A stretch of DNA of 33,950 nucleotides from Candidatus Acetothermia bacterium (GCA_028275205.1 JAPWVB010000003.1:1-33950), one strand, 5' to 3'. Positions 23,749-32,076 are shown, counted from the first letter of the stretch. Notes: generated from the letters alone by a model not told the origin. Made by a program: numbers and translations.

Positions 23749-25205
23749 GGTTCGTTGATCTTCGTCGCCAGCACGGCTGCGCCGAAGCCGTTATCTATAT
23801 TGACCACAGCCACCCCCGGCGCGCAACTGTTAAGCATCGTGAGCAGCGCCGAAAGCCCGCCAAAGCTCGCCCCGTACCCCACGCCCGTAGGCACAGCAAT
23901 GATGGGTTTATCCACAAGCCCTGCGACGACGCTGGGCAGCACCCCGTCCATCCCCGCCACTACGATCAGCACGCGCGCGGCGTTGAGACGCTCCCGATGC
24001 GCGAGAACTCTGTGCATCCACGCGACTCCGACGTCATAGAGTCGCTCTGTCGGGTTCCCAAGATACTGCGCCGTCACGGCGGCTTCTTCAGCAACGGGGA
24101 TATCTGAAGTTCCGGCGGTGACGACGAGCACGGTGCCACCCTGTGGAGCCTTGGGAGCTCCAAGGGTCAGCAGTCGCGCTTGCTCGTGATAGATCACTTC
24201 AGGGAGCAGCTCTTGCACAGCGCGGGCTTGCTCTGGGGTGGCGCGCGTTGCTAAGACGGGCTCGGTCTTCTTGCGCAGCTCGCTCATGATAGCTGCGATC
24301 TGTTCTGAAGTTTTCCCCGGACAAAAGACGGCCTCAGCGACCCCACAGCGTCCCTCGCGCTCGAGGTCGGGACGAGCGAAAGGGTCTGAGGGCGCGGGGC
24401 TGTGGTCCTTGAGGGCTTCGTTCATGCTGCCGCTGCGATAGCCCATAAGATCGAGCGTCACGTAGCGGAAGCCGAGCTTCTTCAGATGAGTAGCCACAGG
24501 GTCGCGATGCGCTAGCACTGTGGGCATCTCCTCTGGGGGCACTTCAATGCGTGCCATGCCCTCATGATGGCGCACGCGCACTTGGCTCAGCCCCAACCCG
24601 AAGAGAAACTCCTCGGCGTGCTCGATCTGTCTGAGCTTTTCAGGGGTGATCGTACTGCCGTAGGGCAGGCGCGAAGCTAAGCACGCCATCGCAGGCTTCT
24701 CAGCAGTAGGGAGCCCAAGCATCCGCGCGATCTCGCGAATTTCGGGCTTAGTCAGCCCAATCTCCAAGAGCGGGCTGCAAACAGTATATTCTTTGAGGGC
24801 ACGCATACCGGGCCGAAAGTCTTGGGTGTCCGAAGCGTTGGTGCCGTCGAGCACATGGGCAAAGCCGCGCGCGCGAGCTAGCTCGGTGAGCTTGCTGAAG
24901 AGCTCTTGCTTACAGTGAAAACAGCGCGTTGGGGGGTTGTTGACATAGCGCGGGTCGTCCAGCTCGCGCGTGAAGATGATCTCGTGAGGGACGCCAAGCT
25001 GTTGCGCGAGCTTCTGCGCGGCTTCAAGCTCGCGCTGGGCGTAGACGGGCGAGTGCGCCGTCACCGCGAGCACACGATCCCCTAGTTCTTGCTTAGCGAT
25101 AGCTAAGACGACCGAGCTGTCTACTCCCCCCGAGAACGCGACAATAGCACTACCGTAGCTTCGTATCAAGGCTCTCAAAGCCGTCAGTTTCTCTTGCAGG
25201 GTCAT
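23745..25205 (-). CDS. larE-larB: LarE-LarB fusion protein (nickel-pincer cofactor synthesis)
   Basis: ATG 25205 gives 486 residues. Residues 1 to about 265 are LarE, the ATP-dependent sulfur-inserting enzyme: PP-loop FSGGVDSS (24-31), Cys95 and Cys98 (RCFHCKQ), and Cys175 in CLASRLPYG. Residues from about 280 are LarB, the carboxylase/hydrolase acting first on nicotinic acid adenine dinucleotide. They show VVTAGTSDIPVAEEAAVT, YDVGVAWMHR, VVAGMDGVLPSVV and NSCAPGVAVVNIDNGFGAA, with the likely catalytic Cys461. LarB's usual N-terminal 30 or so residues are missing at the junction. Three cysteines in LarE match the arrangement reported for iron-sulfur LarE rather than the single sacrificial Cys type. 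larC follows with a 4-nt overlap; no larA is in the window. Confidence 0.93.
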   Translation of the reverse strand: MTLQEKLTALRALIRSYGSAIVAFSGGVDSSVVLAIAKQELGDRVLAVTAHSPVYAQRELEAAQKLAQQLGVPHEIIFTRELDDPRYVNNPPTRCFHCKQELFSKLTELARARGFAHVLDGTNASDTQDFRPGMRALKEYTVCSPLLEIGLTKPEIREIARMLGLPTAEKPAMACLASRLPYGSTITPEKLRQIEHAEEFLFGLGLSQVRVRHHEGMARIEVPPEEMPTVLAHRDPVATHLKKLGFRYVTLDLMGYRSGSMNEALKDHSPAPSDPFARPDLEREGRCGVAEAVFCPGKTSEQIAAIMSELRKKTEPVLATRATPEQARAVQELLPEVIYHEQARLLTLGAPKAPQGGTVLVVTAGTSDIPVAEEAAVTAQYLGNPTERLYDVGVAWMHRVLAHRERLNAARVLIVVAGMDGVLPSVVAGLVDKPIIAVPTGVGYGASFGGLSALLTMLNSCAPGVAVVNIDNGFGAAVLATKINEP

Positions 25206-25211
25206 ACTGCA

Positions 25212-25240
25212 ACTGTAGCGAGTTGGTTGCGGGTGCGCAA
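25212..25240 (-). promoter_or_regulatory. larEB promoter, apparently leaderless
   Basis: On the minus strand TTGCGC (25240-25235) and TACAGT (25217-25212) are 17 bases apart (3/6 and 4/6). The -10 box ends 6 nt before ATG 25205, so the expected transcription start is the A of that ATG. No SD is present. The -35 box lies in one arm of the inverted repeat at 25225-25242. Confidence 0.45.
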
Positions 25241-25242
25241 CC
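25225..25242. promoter_or_regulatory. Inverted repeat between two divergent promoters
   Basis: GGTTGCGGGTGCGCAACC forms a 7-bp inverted repeat with a 4-base centre. Each arm supplies the -35 box of one of the two divergent promoters (TTGCGG for the + strand, TTGCGC for the - strand). A regulator binding here would control both directions; none can be named. Confidence 0.5.
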
Positions 25243-25255
25243 CCAAAACTATAAT
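25227..25255 (+). promoter_or_regulatory. Promoter for the small gene before pdxS
   Basis: TTGCGG (25227-25232), a 17-base spacer and a perfect TATAAT (25250-25255) point rightward. A start near 25262 is only about 5 nt before ATG 25267. It may also serve pdxST. Confidence 0.6.
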
Positions 25256-25266
25256 GAGGCAGCGCT

Positions 25267-25520
25267 ATGGCTGAACCCCAAGGGATCACAGCGGAGCTCT
25301 ATCGCGCCATTGTCACTATAGTAGAGGACATCGCGCGCGTCGTGCTGCCGGGGTATCTGAAACAACGCTATGTGGGGTCACAGTAGAGCGATTAGAACGC
25401 CGCATCTTCTCTGTGGATGGGCAACGGTTCGATGTCGATCTGTATGCCGAAGTTGCTGCGTATCAGCCCACTATGGAAGCGACGGCGCCGCGTCGCCGCC
25501 GTCGCACAAAAAGAGTATAA
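25267..25520 (+). pseudogene. Small frameshifted gene of unknown function
   Basis: From ATG 25267 the frame runs 39 codons (MAEPQGITAELYRAIV...GYLKQRYVGSQ) to TAG 25384-25386. The -1 frame, entered at the GGGG run 25374-25377, continues without a break as VTVERLERRIFSVDGQRF then DVDLYAEVAAYQPTMEA and a basic tail (PRRRRRTKRV), ending at TAA 25518-25520. The joined product would be about 84 residues. One added G would restore it. The protein is not recognised; the first part looks helical and the second strand-rich. It has its own promoter and ends 23 nt before pdxS. Possible causes are a sequencing error in the G run, a real mutation, or a programmed frameshift. Confidence 0.6.
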
Positions 25521-25543
25521 TTGATGAGAAGGGGGGATGACTG

Positions 25544-26431
25544 ATGGAACGGCTGACTGGGACATTCAAAGTGAAGTCTGGGCTCGCGGAGATGCTCAAG
25601 GGCGGCGTGATCATGGACGTGGTCAACGCCGAGCAAGCGAAGATCGCGGAGAAGGCCGGCGCGGTCGCGGTGATGGCGCTGGAGCGCGTGCCCGCTGATA
25701 TTCGTGCCGCTGGGGGCGTGGCCCGCATGGCCGACCCCAAGAAGATCAAAGAGATCATGGACGCGGTCACGATCCCCGTCATGGCCAAGTGCAGAATCGG
25801 GCACTTCGTCGAAGCGCAGATCCTCGAAGCTCTCGGGGTAGACTACATTGACGAGTCGGAGGTGCTCACGCCCGCCGACCCTGAACATCACATAGACAAG
25901 TGGCAATTCAAAGTGCCGTTCGTCTGTGGGGCGCGCGATCTCCCCGAAGCGTGTCGCAGAATCGCTGAAGGCGCGGCAATGATCCGGACGAAGGGCGAAG
26001 CCGGCACCGGCGACGTCATCGAAGCTGTCCGCCATATGCGCTTGATGAACAAACAGATTCGCATCGTGCGCCAGGCCTCCGACGAGGAGCTGGTCGCGCT
26101 GGGCAAGGAGTGGGGCGCGCCCGTCGAGGTCTTGAGACTGATCAAAGAGCTCGGGCGACTGCCCGTGGTGAACTTCGCCGCCGGTGGGATCGCCACGCCC
26201 GCGGATGCCGCCTTGATGATGCAGCTTGGCTGCGATGGCATCTTTGTAGGGTCTGGGATCTTCAAGTCAGAGAATCCCGAAAAGCGCGCGCGGGCCATTG
26301 TCCTCGCTACGACGTACTATAACGATCCCAAAGTTCTAGCGGAGATCTCCGAAGACCTTGGGGAGCCGATGCCCAGCATCAGTGCCGCGCGTCTCCCAGA
26401 GCGAGAGCTTTTGCAAGTGCGTGGGAATTGA
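25544..26431 (+). CDS. pdxS: Pyridoxal 5'-phosphate synthase subunit PdxS
   Basis: 295 residues, the standard length. PdxS condenses ribose 5-phosphate, glyceraldehyde 3-phosphate and ammonia into PLP. Visible active-site residues are Asp25 (VIMDVVN), Lys82 (PVMAKCRIGH) and Lys150 (MIRTKGEAGTG), with the phosphate-binding NFAAGGIATPADAA and GIFVGSGIFKSE near the end. A strong SD (AGGGGGG) precedes ATG 25544. A TATAAT at 25516-25521 lies just upstream but has no convincing -35. pdxT follows 4 nt after the stop. Confidence 0.98.
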   Translation: MERLTGTFKVKSGLAEMLKGGVIMDVVNAEQAKIAEKAGAVAVMALERVPADIRAAGGVARMADPKKIKEIMDAVTIPVMAKCRIGHFVEAQILEALGVDYIDESEVLTPADPEHHIDKWQFKVPFVCGARDLPEACRRIAEGAAMIRTKGEAGTGDVIEAVRHMRLMNKQIRIVRQASDEELVALGKEWGAPVEVLRLIKELGRLPVVNFAAGGIATPADAALMMQLGCDGIFVGSGIFKSENPEKRARAIVLATTYYNDPKVLAEISEDLGEPMPSISAARLPERELLQVRGN

Positions 26432-26435
26432 AACT

Positions 26436-27005
26436 ATGCGCATTGGGGTGCTTGGGCTCCAAGGCGACTTTCGCGAGCATCTTGCGGTATTGCGCTCGCT
26501 GGGCGTGGATGCCCGGGACGTGCGCACCAGGGCGCAGCTCGATGAGATCGAGGGCTTGATCATTCCCGGCGGCGAGAGCACGACCATGGCGTATCTGTTA
26601 GAGAAGATGGGGATGCTCTCGGTCTTGCGCGAGCGCGGCGAGCAGGGCTTTCCCATCTACGGCACGTGCGCGGGAATGATTCTCCTTGCGCGCGAGCTCA
26701 ATGACGCTTATCCGGAGCATCGCCTCGCGCTGATGGATATCGCCGTGAAGCGCAATGCCTACGGGCGGCAGCTCGACAGCTTTGAGGCCGATATACATAT
26801 CAAAGATATTGGGAAGTTTCACGCGATCTTCATTCGGGCTCCCAAGATCGTGCGGGTGGGGCCGGGCGTCGAGATCTTAGCGGAGCACGACGGCGCCCCG
26901 GTGCTCGTAAGACAAAAAAATCTCTTGGCAAGCAGCTTCCATCCGGAGCTTACGGGTGATTCTAGGGTGCACGAGTATTTTCTGAAGATGGTCACGAAGG
27001 GGTAA
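26436..27005 (+). CDS. pdxT: Pyridoxal 5'-phosphate synthase glutaminase subunit PdxT
   Basis: The ATG at 26436 gives 189 residues (MRIGVLGLQGDFREHL), the usual family start; the frame extends upstream into pdxS without meaning. PdxT hydrolyses glutamine and channels ammonia to PdxS. The triad is visible as Cys78 (YGTCAGM), His169 and Glu171 (SFHPELTGD), with IIPGGEST near residues 42-49. Confidence 0.97.
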   Translation: MRIGVLGLQGDFREHLAVLRSLGVDARDVRTRAQLDEIEGLIIPGGESTTMAYLLEKMGMLSVLRERGEQGFPIYGTCAGMILLARELNDAYPEHRLALMDIAVKRNAYGRQLDSFEADIHIKDIGKFHAIFIRAPKIVRVGPGVEILAEHDGAPVLVRQKNLLASSFHPELTGDSRVHEYFLKMVTKG

Positions 27006-27008
27006 CCT

Positions 27009-27617
27009 ATGGCTCACACCGAAGCGCCCGCGAAGAAGATGACGTATGAGGAGTTTTTAGCGTGGTGCGATGAAGACACGTGGGCGGAATGGGTGGACGG
27101 GGAGGTCATCATGGTTTCACCGGCGTCATTACCGCATCAAGAGATCAAGAGATTGCTTGTCACAATATTACAGACTTATGTGGAGCAACACGACCTGGGA
27201 GAAGTGATTGATGCTCCATTTCAGATGCGCTTAGCCGAGCTGCAGCGTGGGCGAGAGCCGGACGTGCTCTTCGTGGCCAAAGAGCATCTAGATAGACTGA
27301 GAGAGACATATTTAGACGGCCCGGCGGACGTCGTGATCGAGATCGTCTCGCCGGAGAGCGGCCCGCGCGACCGCGGCGAAAAGTATTATGAGTACGAAGC
27401 CGCTGGCGTTCGCGAATACTGGCTCATTGATCCTGAGCGCCAGCACGCCGAGTTCTATCGCCTCAACAAACAGCACAGATACGACTTGATCTCCCCCGAT
27501 GATCAGGGCATCTATCGTTCCCACGTGATTCCCGGGTTTTGGCTGAAGGTAGGGTGGCTGTGGCAGCGTCCCCTGCCCCGTGTGCTCGACGTGCTCAAAG
27601 AGCTCAAGCTCATCTAA
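27009..27617 (+). CDS. Uma2-family (DUF820) PD-(D/E)xK nuclease-fold protein
   Basis: 202 residues. The family pattern is complete: MTYEEFLAWCDEDTWAEWVDGEVIMVSP at the start, the metal-binding Asp in GREPDVLFV, Glu in ADVVIEIVSPES and the Lys of RGEKYYEYEAAGVREYWLIDP. Uma2 proteins have a restriction-endonuclease-like fold. They are abundant in cyanobacteria and many environmental bacteria, and their cellular role is unsettled. The gene starts 3 nt after pdxT, so it is carried on the pdx transcript, although no functional link is known. Confidence 0.9.
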   Translation: MAHTEAPAKKMTYEEFLAWCDEDTWAEWVDGEVIMVSPASLPHQEIKRLLVTILQTYVEQHDLGEVIDAPFQMRLAELQRGREPDVLFVAKEHLDRLRETYLDGPADVVIEIVSPESGPRDRGEKYYEYEAAGVREYWLIDPERQHAEFYRLNKQHRYDLISPDDQGIYRSHVIPGFWLKVGWLWQRPLPRVLDVLKELKLI

Positions 27618-27638
27618 AAAAATTATAAGGAGGTTCCC

Positions 27639-28631
27639 ATGATTCGCGTCGCGTTAAACGGCTTCGGGCGCACCGCGCGCACGTTCTTTCGGATCGTCCA
27701 CAAAGATCCCCAGATCGAGATCGTGGCGATCAATGTGCGATCGCAGACCCCAGAGCAAGCCGCGTATCTCTGTAAGTACGACTCCGTCTACGGGCGCTTC
27801 GACGGTGAGGTGAGCTTCGGCGAAGATTATATAGTCGTCAACGGCAAAAAGATTCAGCTCTTTCAAATCGAAGATCCCGCGAAGCTCCCCTGGGGAGAAC
27901 TCAAAGTAGACGTCGTCGTCGAGGCCACTGGCGTCTTCCGCGATGCCCAAAAAGCGAGCAAGCACCTGCAAGCGGGAGCGAAGAAAGTTTTAATCACCGC
28001 CCCGGCCAAGGGCGACATCCCCACAATCGTCTGGGGGGTCAACGAGAAGATCTACGATAAAGCCAAGCACGCTATCGTTTCCGCAGCGTCGTGCACGACT
28101 AATTGTCTTGCCCCGATCGCGTACATTCTGCACAAAGAATTTAAGATCAAGAAGGGCTTGATGACCACGGTGCACGCCTACACCGCAAGCCAAAACTTGG
28201 TAGACGGCAGCAACAAAGATATGGTCGAGGGCCGCGCCGCGGCGATCAATATCATTCCGACGACGACGGGGGCTGCCAGTGCCATTGGGCTGGTCATCCC
28301 CGAACTCAACGGAAAACTCGACGGCATGGCCTTCCGCGTCCCCGTAGCGACAGGCTCGGTGACTGATCTCGTCGCGGAGTTAGAGAAGACCGTCACCGTG
28401 GAGCAGCTCAACGAGACGTTCACCCGCTATGCCCACGGCTCGATGAAGCACATCTTGGCGGTCTCGCAGTGGCCACTCGTGTCGAGCGATTGCATCGGCG
28501 ACCCGCACTCGGCGATCGTTGATCTCAGCTCAACGAAAGTCATTGAGAAGAGCTTGGTCAAGGTCGTGGCGTTCTACGACAACGAGTGGGGCTACTCCGC
28601 GCGGCTGGCTGATCTCGTCAAATATCTATGA
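27639..28631 (+). CDS. gap: Glyceraldehyde-3-phosphate dehydrogenase
   Basis: 330 residues, a phosphorylating GAPDH of glycolysis/gluconeogenesis. NGFGR (7-11) binds the nucleotide, Cys152 in SAASCTTNCLAP is the catalytic cysteine, TTVHAYTASQNLVDG carries the catalytic His, and NIIPTTTGAA and YDNEWGYSARLADLV are conserved. The position that normally holds Asp for NAD specificity (AIND) reads AINVRS, with Val33 and Arg34, as in GAPDHs with relaxed or NADP preference. An ideal SD (AAGGAGGT) sits 5-6 nt before ATG 27639. The next gene overlaps the stop by 4 nt. Confidence 0.96.
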   Translation: MIRVALNGFGRTARTFFRIVHKDPQIEIVAINVRSQTPEQAAYLCKYDSVYGRFDGEVSFGEDYIVVNGKKIQLFQIEDPAKLPWGELKVDVVVEATGVFRDAQKASKHLQAGAKKVLITAPAKGDIPTIVWGVNEKIYDKAKHAIVSAASCTTNCLAPIAYILHKEFKIKKGLMTTVHAYTASQNLVDGSNKDMVEGRAAAINIIPTTTGAASAIGLVIPELNGKLDGMAFRVPVATGSVTDLVAELEKTVTVEQLNETFTRYAHGSMKHILAVSQWPLVSSDCIGDPHSAIVDLSSTKVIEKSLVKVVAFYDNEWGYSARLADLVKYL

Positions 28632-29020
28632 TCGAGATTCTTATCAAGGCGCATTCGGGGTTGCGCTGGGTGGTGCTCGCGTTGATTCTTCTAGGGATCG
28701 CGCGGGCGGCGTGGGGCTGGCTCGGCTCGCCCTCGTATGCGAAGTTTGATCGCATGTGGGGAGTTCTCTCGAGCGGCCTGATGGACCTGCAGATTCTCTT
28801 GGGTGTTATTATTTTCTTTCTGTTGGACCCCGAAGTGCGCCCCAGTTTGTGGCACCCCGCGCTGATGCTCACTGCAGCTGTGAGCGTCCATCTGGGGACG
28901 GTCTTCGCCCGACGCTTGAAAGAAGACCGTCGCAAGCACTATGCGCATCTCTTGGCGTATCTTGTCGGTTTGCTCTTCGTTCTCTTGGGGGTCTATGCGG
29001 TGCGTGGCTCGCTCTTCTAG
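28628..29020 (+). CDS. Four-helix membrane protein (cytochrome-b-like small protein)
   Basis: 130 residues with four predicted transmembrane helices (about 12-32, 48-68, 78-96, 106-126). His9 in AHSGLRWVVL, His in LWHPALM and His in SVHLGTVF are placed as possible axial heme ligands. It resembles small hypothetical membrane proteins of the HSGLRW type, sometimes labelled cytochrome b-like, but no biochemical role is established. ATG 28628 overlaps the gap stop codon, so it is translationally coupled to GAPDH. Confidence 0.65.
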   Translation: MIEILIKAHSGLRWVVLALILLGIARAAWGWLGSPSYAKFDRMWGVLSSGLMDLQILLGVIIFFLLDPEVRPSLWHPALMLTAAVSVHLGTVFARRLKEDRRKHYAHLLAYLVGLLFVLLGVYAVRGSLF

Positions 29021-29028
29021 GAGGTCTT

Positions 29029-29799
29029 ATGAGCGCGCTCCGGGAGAGAGTTTTCTACGCCGTGCTCGATCTGTTCTATCCGCCTCATTGCGCTGTGTGT
29101 TCTACCCCCTTCAGCGAGGGCGAGCGCGCGTTTCTCTGCGCAGACTGTGATGGCAAGATCGAGCGCATAGATCAGCGTCACGTCTGCCGCTGCGGCTGCC
29201 CTCTCCCTGAAGGGCTCGATCTCTGCCCGTGGTGCGCTGCAGAGAGCGAGAGAGTCTTTGAGCAGATACGCTCATTCGGGTGGTACGAAGAGCGCGAAGA
29301 CCCCGATCACGTGCTGAGCACGCTCATAAAAACTTTTAAGTATGGTGGCGAGCGGGCGCTCGCCCCACTGTTAGCACAATATCTCGATGAAGCCGGACGG
29401 CCGCTGCGCCCTCAGATTGAGCAGATCACGTTTGTCCCCATGCGCCCCAAAGCTGAGCGCGAGCGCGGGTTCAATCAAGCCGAGCTCTTAGCGCGCGAGC
29501 TAGGCAAGCTTTGGGGGATTCCCGTGGTGCGCGCCCTAGAAAAAATCAAAGACACTCAACCTCAAGCGAGCCTCTCCCACCACGAGGCGCGTCGAGAGAA
29601 CATCCGCGGGGCCTTCCGACTTGCAAAATTTACCCCGTGCGCTAGTATTCTCATAGTAGACGACGTCTATACTACTGGGGCGACGCTCACTGAGTGCGCA
29701 CGCCTCTTGAAGGAGAGTGGGATTTCGCAGCTCTACGGGCTCACGGTGGCGCGAGCCACCCAAAAAATATATGAAGATCCAAAGCATCGTGCTCAGTGA
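29029..29799 (+). CDS. comF: ComF-family phosphoribosyltransferase-like protein
   Basis: ATG 29029, with an ideal AGGAGGT SD, gives 256 residues. Two cysteine clusters (Cys21, Cys24, Cys37, Cys40 and Cys53-Cys69) form the N-terminal zinc-ribbon region. The PRT type I fold follows, with the PRPP-binding loop ILIVDDVYTTGATL (Asp211, Asp212) and RGFNQAELLAREL. ComF is needed for DNA uptake during natural transformation in several bacteria, but many genomes keep it without a known competence system. The 3' end overlaps the next gene by 29 nt. Confidence 0.93.
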   Translation: MSALRERVFYAVLDLFYPPHCAVCSTPFSEGERAFLCADCDGKIERIDQRHVCRCGCPLPEGLDLCPWCAAESERVFEQIRSFGWYEEREDPDHVLSTLIKTFKYGGERALAPLLAQYLDEAGRPLRPQIEQITFVPMRPKAERERGFNQAELLARELGKLWGIPVVRALEKIKDTQPQASLSHHEARRENIRGAFRLAKFTPCASILIVDDVYTTGATLTECARLLKESGISQLYGLTVARATQKIYEDPKHRAQ

Positions 29800-30379
29800 A
29801 TATCAGTCGAACTGTTACATCGTCACCGTCGGTGACGTGGGGGTAGTCATTGACCCCGGCGAGGAGAGCCCTGAGCTGTTGGAGCTGATCGGAGACACGA
29901 AGATTCTCTATATTCTGAACACGCACTGCCATCCAGATCACATTGGAGGGGATGAGTTCCTGCGTCGGCGCCTGGGCGCAAAGCTGCTCTTCCATCCCGA
30001 CGATCGTCCCATATTCGATTACTTTATGGCTAAGAGGGTCGAGCCCGACGGGTATCTTTACGATGGGCAGACCCTCGCGCTCAACGGGGTGCTCTTGGAA
30101 GTCTTGCACACGCCGGGGCACTCGCCGGGGAGCGTCGTCTTCAAGATCGAAAGCGAAAAGATTCTCTTCACGGGGGATTTGCTCTTTGCCGGGAGCATTG
30201 GGCGTACTGACTTCCCCGGCAGCGATCCCCAGCAGATGGTCCGCTCGCTCAAGAGAATCTTAGCACTCCCTGGGGATTACACGATCTACTCCGGACATGG
30301 CCCGGTAACAAAGCTCTCCGTCGAACGCTGGACGAACCCGTTCTTGCAAGATTTAGAGAGCCTCGTAGGAGGGTTGTGA
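29771..30379 (+). CDS. Metallo-beta-lactamase-fold hydrolase (glyoxalase II-like)
   Basis: The start at ATG 29771 gives 202 residues. The metal site is complete: THCHPDH (His52, His54, Asp56, His57), the His of HTPGHSPGS, the bridging Asp of FTGDLLF and the His of YSGHGP. Length and motif spacing fit the small glyoxalase II-like/YcbL group of thioester hydrolases. The physiological substrate is not indicated. It starts inside comF and its TGA overlaps the start of dnaG. Confidence 0.88.
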   Translation: MKIQSIVLSEYQSNCYIVTVGDVGVVIDPGEESPELLELIGDTKILYILNTHCHPDHIGGDEFLRRRLGAKLLFHPDDRPIFDYFMAKRVEPDGYLYDGQTLALNGVLLEVLHTPGHSPGSVVFKIESEKILFTGDLLFAGSIGRTDFPGSDPQQMVRSLKRILALPGDYTIYSGHGPVTKLSVERWTNPFLQDLESLVGGL

Positions 30380-32076
30380 TGGCCAGCCGCGATGAGATCG
30401 AGCTCATCCGTGAGCGCGCCGACATGCTGGAGATCGTGTCGCGCTATGTCACCCTCAAGAAAGCCGGAAAGAACTATATTGGCTCATGCCCGTTTCACCA
30501 AGATAAGACGCCCAGCTTCACCGTCAACCCCGACAAAAAGCTCTTTCACTGCTTTGGCTGCAACGAGGGCGGCGATCTCTTTCAGTTCTTGATGAAGATC
30601 GAGCGCATTGACTTTGCTGAAGCCCTGGCGCGATTAGCCGCCCAAACGGGCGTCCCCATCCGGCGCGAGCGGGCCTCGCCGCTGCAAAAGCTCAAGGAGC
30701 TCAACGAGCGCATCTGCCTCTATTTTCAGACAAACTTAGTAAGCCCTGCGGGCCAGAAGGCGCGCGAGTATCTGAGGCAGCGCGGCTTCTCCAAAGAGAT
30801 CACGGAAAAATTCAGATTGGGCTACGCCCTGCCCCGCTGGGACGATCTTGTCAAAAAATTCCCTGGGAACGCGGAGGCGCTGGAGACGCTGGGCTTAGCA
30901 TTGCGCAGCAAGGACGGGTCGCTCTACGATCGCTTCCGAGATCGTCTCATCTTTCCCATCTGGTCTGCTGGGGGCGAGATCATCGGCTTTGCCGGACGAA
31001 CCCTCAGCGACGAGGAGCCAAAATATCTGAATATCTCAAACACGCCGCTCTTTGAGAAGGGCTCGGTGCTCTACGGGCTGAACTTCGCGCGCGGTGCCGC
31101 TGCTGCCTCGGAGACGCTCATCATCGTCGAGGGCTACACCGACGTGATGAGCGCGCATCAAGCGGGGATCGAGAACGTCGTCGCGGGGATGGGCACGGCG
31201 CTCACCCAAGCCCAAGCCCAGCTGGTGAAGCGCTATGCCACGCGCGTGATCTTGGCGTACGACCGGGATGCCGCAGGGCGAGCCGCAACTTTGCGGGGCA
31301 TGGCCAACTTGCGCAACGCGGGGCTCGACGTCGCGGTCGCTCTGCTGCCCCTAGAGCACGACCCCGATAGCTTCGTGCGCGCCTATGGGCGCGAGGCGTT
31401 GGCCCGGCTTCTTCAGCAAGCCATCCCGTTCCATCAGTTCTATTTACAGAGTCTCTTAGAAGATCACCCGCCGACGACGGTGGCCAGTAAAGAAAAGATC
31501 CTACAGAATGTGAGGGAATTCTTGCCCACGCTGGTCAGTGGAGCCCTACGTTATGAGATCATCCGGGAACTCGGACGGGTGCTCAACTTACCGGAAGAAG
31601 AGGTCGCACGGGCCGTGAAAGTCGGCAAAAGAGCGGGTATAATGGCGACGCCTGACACAGGGGAATCTACTTGGGGACCGGAAGAGCATGTGCTCTACTT
31701 GGTGCTCCAAGGGGATCTCCCCTTAGGCCAGGTGCGCCAGGAACTGGACATTCGGGACTTTACGCGGTATCCTGAGATCGCTGGGGCGCTGTGGGAGCTG
31801 AGCGACCCATGGACGGTCACGCAGTTGCTCGACCGGTTGTCGGTGGAGGACCAAGCCATAGTGCGGCGGTTGCTGCTCAGCCCGCCACCATGGCGCGAGA
31901 GCGATCGAGTGAAGGTTCTCAAAGATGCCCTGGCACGGATGCGCCGGGCGCAAGTTGAGAAGCGGTTGGCGCGGTTGCGCGAGGAGGTGCAAGCAGCCGA
32001 GCAAGCCGGGGATCGCGAGCGGGTGTGGCAGCTCCAAGAGGAGCTCGTGCAACTTCTCCACGGGGGAAGGAGGTAG
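30379..32076 (+). CDS. dnaG: DNA primase
   Basis: ATG 30379, 6 nt after AGGAGG, gives 565 residues; a GTG three bases earlier is too close to the SD. DnaG makes RNA primers for replication. The CHC2 zinc finger (Cys37, His40, Cys58, Cys61) is followed by the catalytic core with EGYTDVMSAHQAG (Glu251) and the TOPRIM pair Asp295/Asp297 in AYDRDAAGRA. The C-terminal part is helical, as expected for the helicase-binding domain. It lies directly before rpoD, the conserved dnaG-rpoD order. Confidence 0.97.
   Translation: MASRDEIELIRERADMLEIVSRYVTLKKAGKNYIGSCPFHQDKTPSFTVNPDKKLFHCFGCNEGGDLFQFLMKIERIDFAEALARLAAQTGVPIRRERASPLQKLKELNERICLYFQTNLVSPAGQKAREYLRQRGFSKEITEKFRLGYALPRWDDLVKKFPGNAEALETLGLALRSKDGSLYDRFRDRLIFPIWSAGGEIIGFAGRTLSDEEPKYLNISNTPLFEKGSVLYGLNFARGAAAASETLIIVEGYTDVMSAHQAGIENVVAGMGTALTQAQAQLVKRYATRVILAYDRDAAGRAATLRGMANLRNAGLDVAVALLPLEHDPDSFVRAYGREALARLLQQAIPFHQFYLQSLLEDHPPTTVASKEKILQNVREFLPTLVSGALRYEIIRELGRVLNLPEEEVARAVKVGKRAGIMATPDTGESTWGPEEHVLYLVLQGDLPLGQVRQELDIRDFTRYPEIAGALWELSDPWTVTQLLDRLSVEDQAIVRRLLLSPPPWRESDRVKVLKDALARMRRAQVEKRLARLREEVQAAEQAGDRERVWQLQEELVQLLHGGRR

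Noticed and set aside
25516..25521. TATAAT just upstream of pdxS as a separate pdx promoter
   Set aside because: No acceptable -35 box at 16-18 bp, and it overlaps the stop codon of the small gene; kept only as a remark.
28756..29028. Longer comF start inside the membrane-protein gene
   Set aside because: Shadow sequence; an ideal AGGAGGT precedes ATG 29029 and the family N-terminus starts there.
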